From positions 1 to 29,816 of the IMG/VR virus record IMGVR_UViG_3300045970_000274: 29,816 nt of DNA, one strand, 5' to 3'. The stretch is from a virus. Numbering within the stretch: position 1 is the first letter of the stretch; each line of letters starts with the position of its first letter. This document shows positions 29,812-29,816 of this stretch, piece after piece. The notes beneath the pieces are model-generated. The model saw only the letters and a program-made list of their open reading frames with translations. It made no database searches and was not told the DNA's origin. Position numbers and translations under genes: made by a program.

Positions 29812-29816
29812 GAGGT
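29808..29816 (-). CDS. 3' end of the next upstream gene (partial)
   Basis: Only two codons and a TGA stop (ending Thr-Ser) are inside the window, overlapping the 61-aa gene's ATG. The rest, probably another tail gene, lies beyond the right edge. Confidence 0.35.
   Translation of the reverse strand, partial: TS

Noticed and set aside
1-29816. A known anti-phage defence, toxin-antitoxin or retron system
   Set aside because: I read all coding frames with such systems in mind; no helicase-nuclease pair, toxin or reverse transcriptase motif is present outside the phage replication genes.

Overview
This window is a contiguous piece of the genome of a temperate, tailed (siphovirus-type, HK97-fold capsid) phage of a high-GC Gram-positive host, most probably an actinobacterium. 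The evidence is the very GC-rich sequence with strong third-position GC, the HK97-type head genes, long minor-tail genes, a tyrosine integrase beside a Cro/CI-type repressor, a small M15-peptidase endolysin with an actinophage-style holin, and an early operon of zinc-ribbon and helix-turn-helix proteins typical of actinophages. I cannot name the host genus. Almost everything is on the minus strand; only the lysogeny unit (about 20.26-21.67 kb) is on the plus strand.

Read in the direction of transcription (right to left) the layout is: (1) 29.8-23.2 kb, minor tail and fibre genes, including a collagen-like fibre and a LamG-like protein; (2) 23.1-21.7 kb, the lysis cassette (small membrane proteins, holin, M15 endolysin); (3) 20.3-21.7 kb, plus strand, repressor, integrase and a small secreted or membrane protein, closed by a 15-bp-stem bidirectional terminator; (4) a divergent control region at 20154-20255; (5) 20.15-8.27 kb, a long early operon with an Xis-like HTH protein, regulators, small Cys-rich proteins, a secreted transglycosylase-like protein, a recombination/replication block (resolvase-like, Cas4/RecB-like nuclease, candidate SSB, J-domain protein, CoiA-like nuclease, prim-pol/helicase) and a candidate iteron plus DnaA-box origin at 9.73-9.92 kb; (6) 8.2-1.9 kb, the packaging and head block (HNH, likely cos region, small and large terminase, small membrane protein, portal, prohead protease, major capsid protein, 50-aa protein); (7) 1.8-0.02 kb, two glycosyltransferases next to the capsid gene.

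Head-tail connectors, tail tube, tail chaperones and tape measure are missing. By the usual siphophage order they would lie between the left and right edges of the window, so the window reads as part of a circular or circularly assembled phage genome opened in its tail module, not as an integrated prophage.

The early genes are packed with 4-nt ATGA/GTGA stop-start overlaps, so many small genes can be placed and their starts chosen with fair confidence. The most interesting items are the candidate replication origin inside a tiny overlapping ORF, a HiPIP-like cysteine domain on the prohead protease with a second strong internal start, the capsid-linked glycosyltransferase pair, the leaderless-looking genetic switch, and a lysogeny-linked secreted protein. 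I looked for a known anti-phage defence system or CRISPR and saw none.
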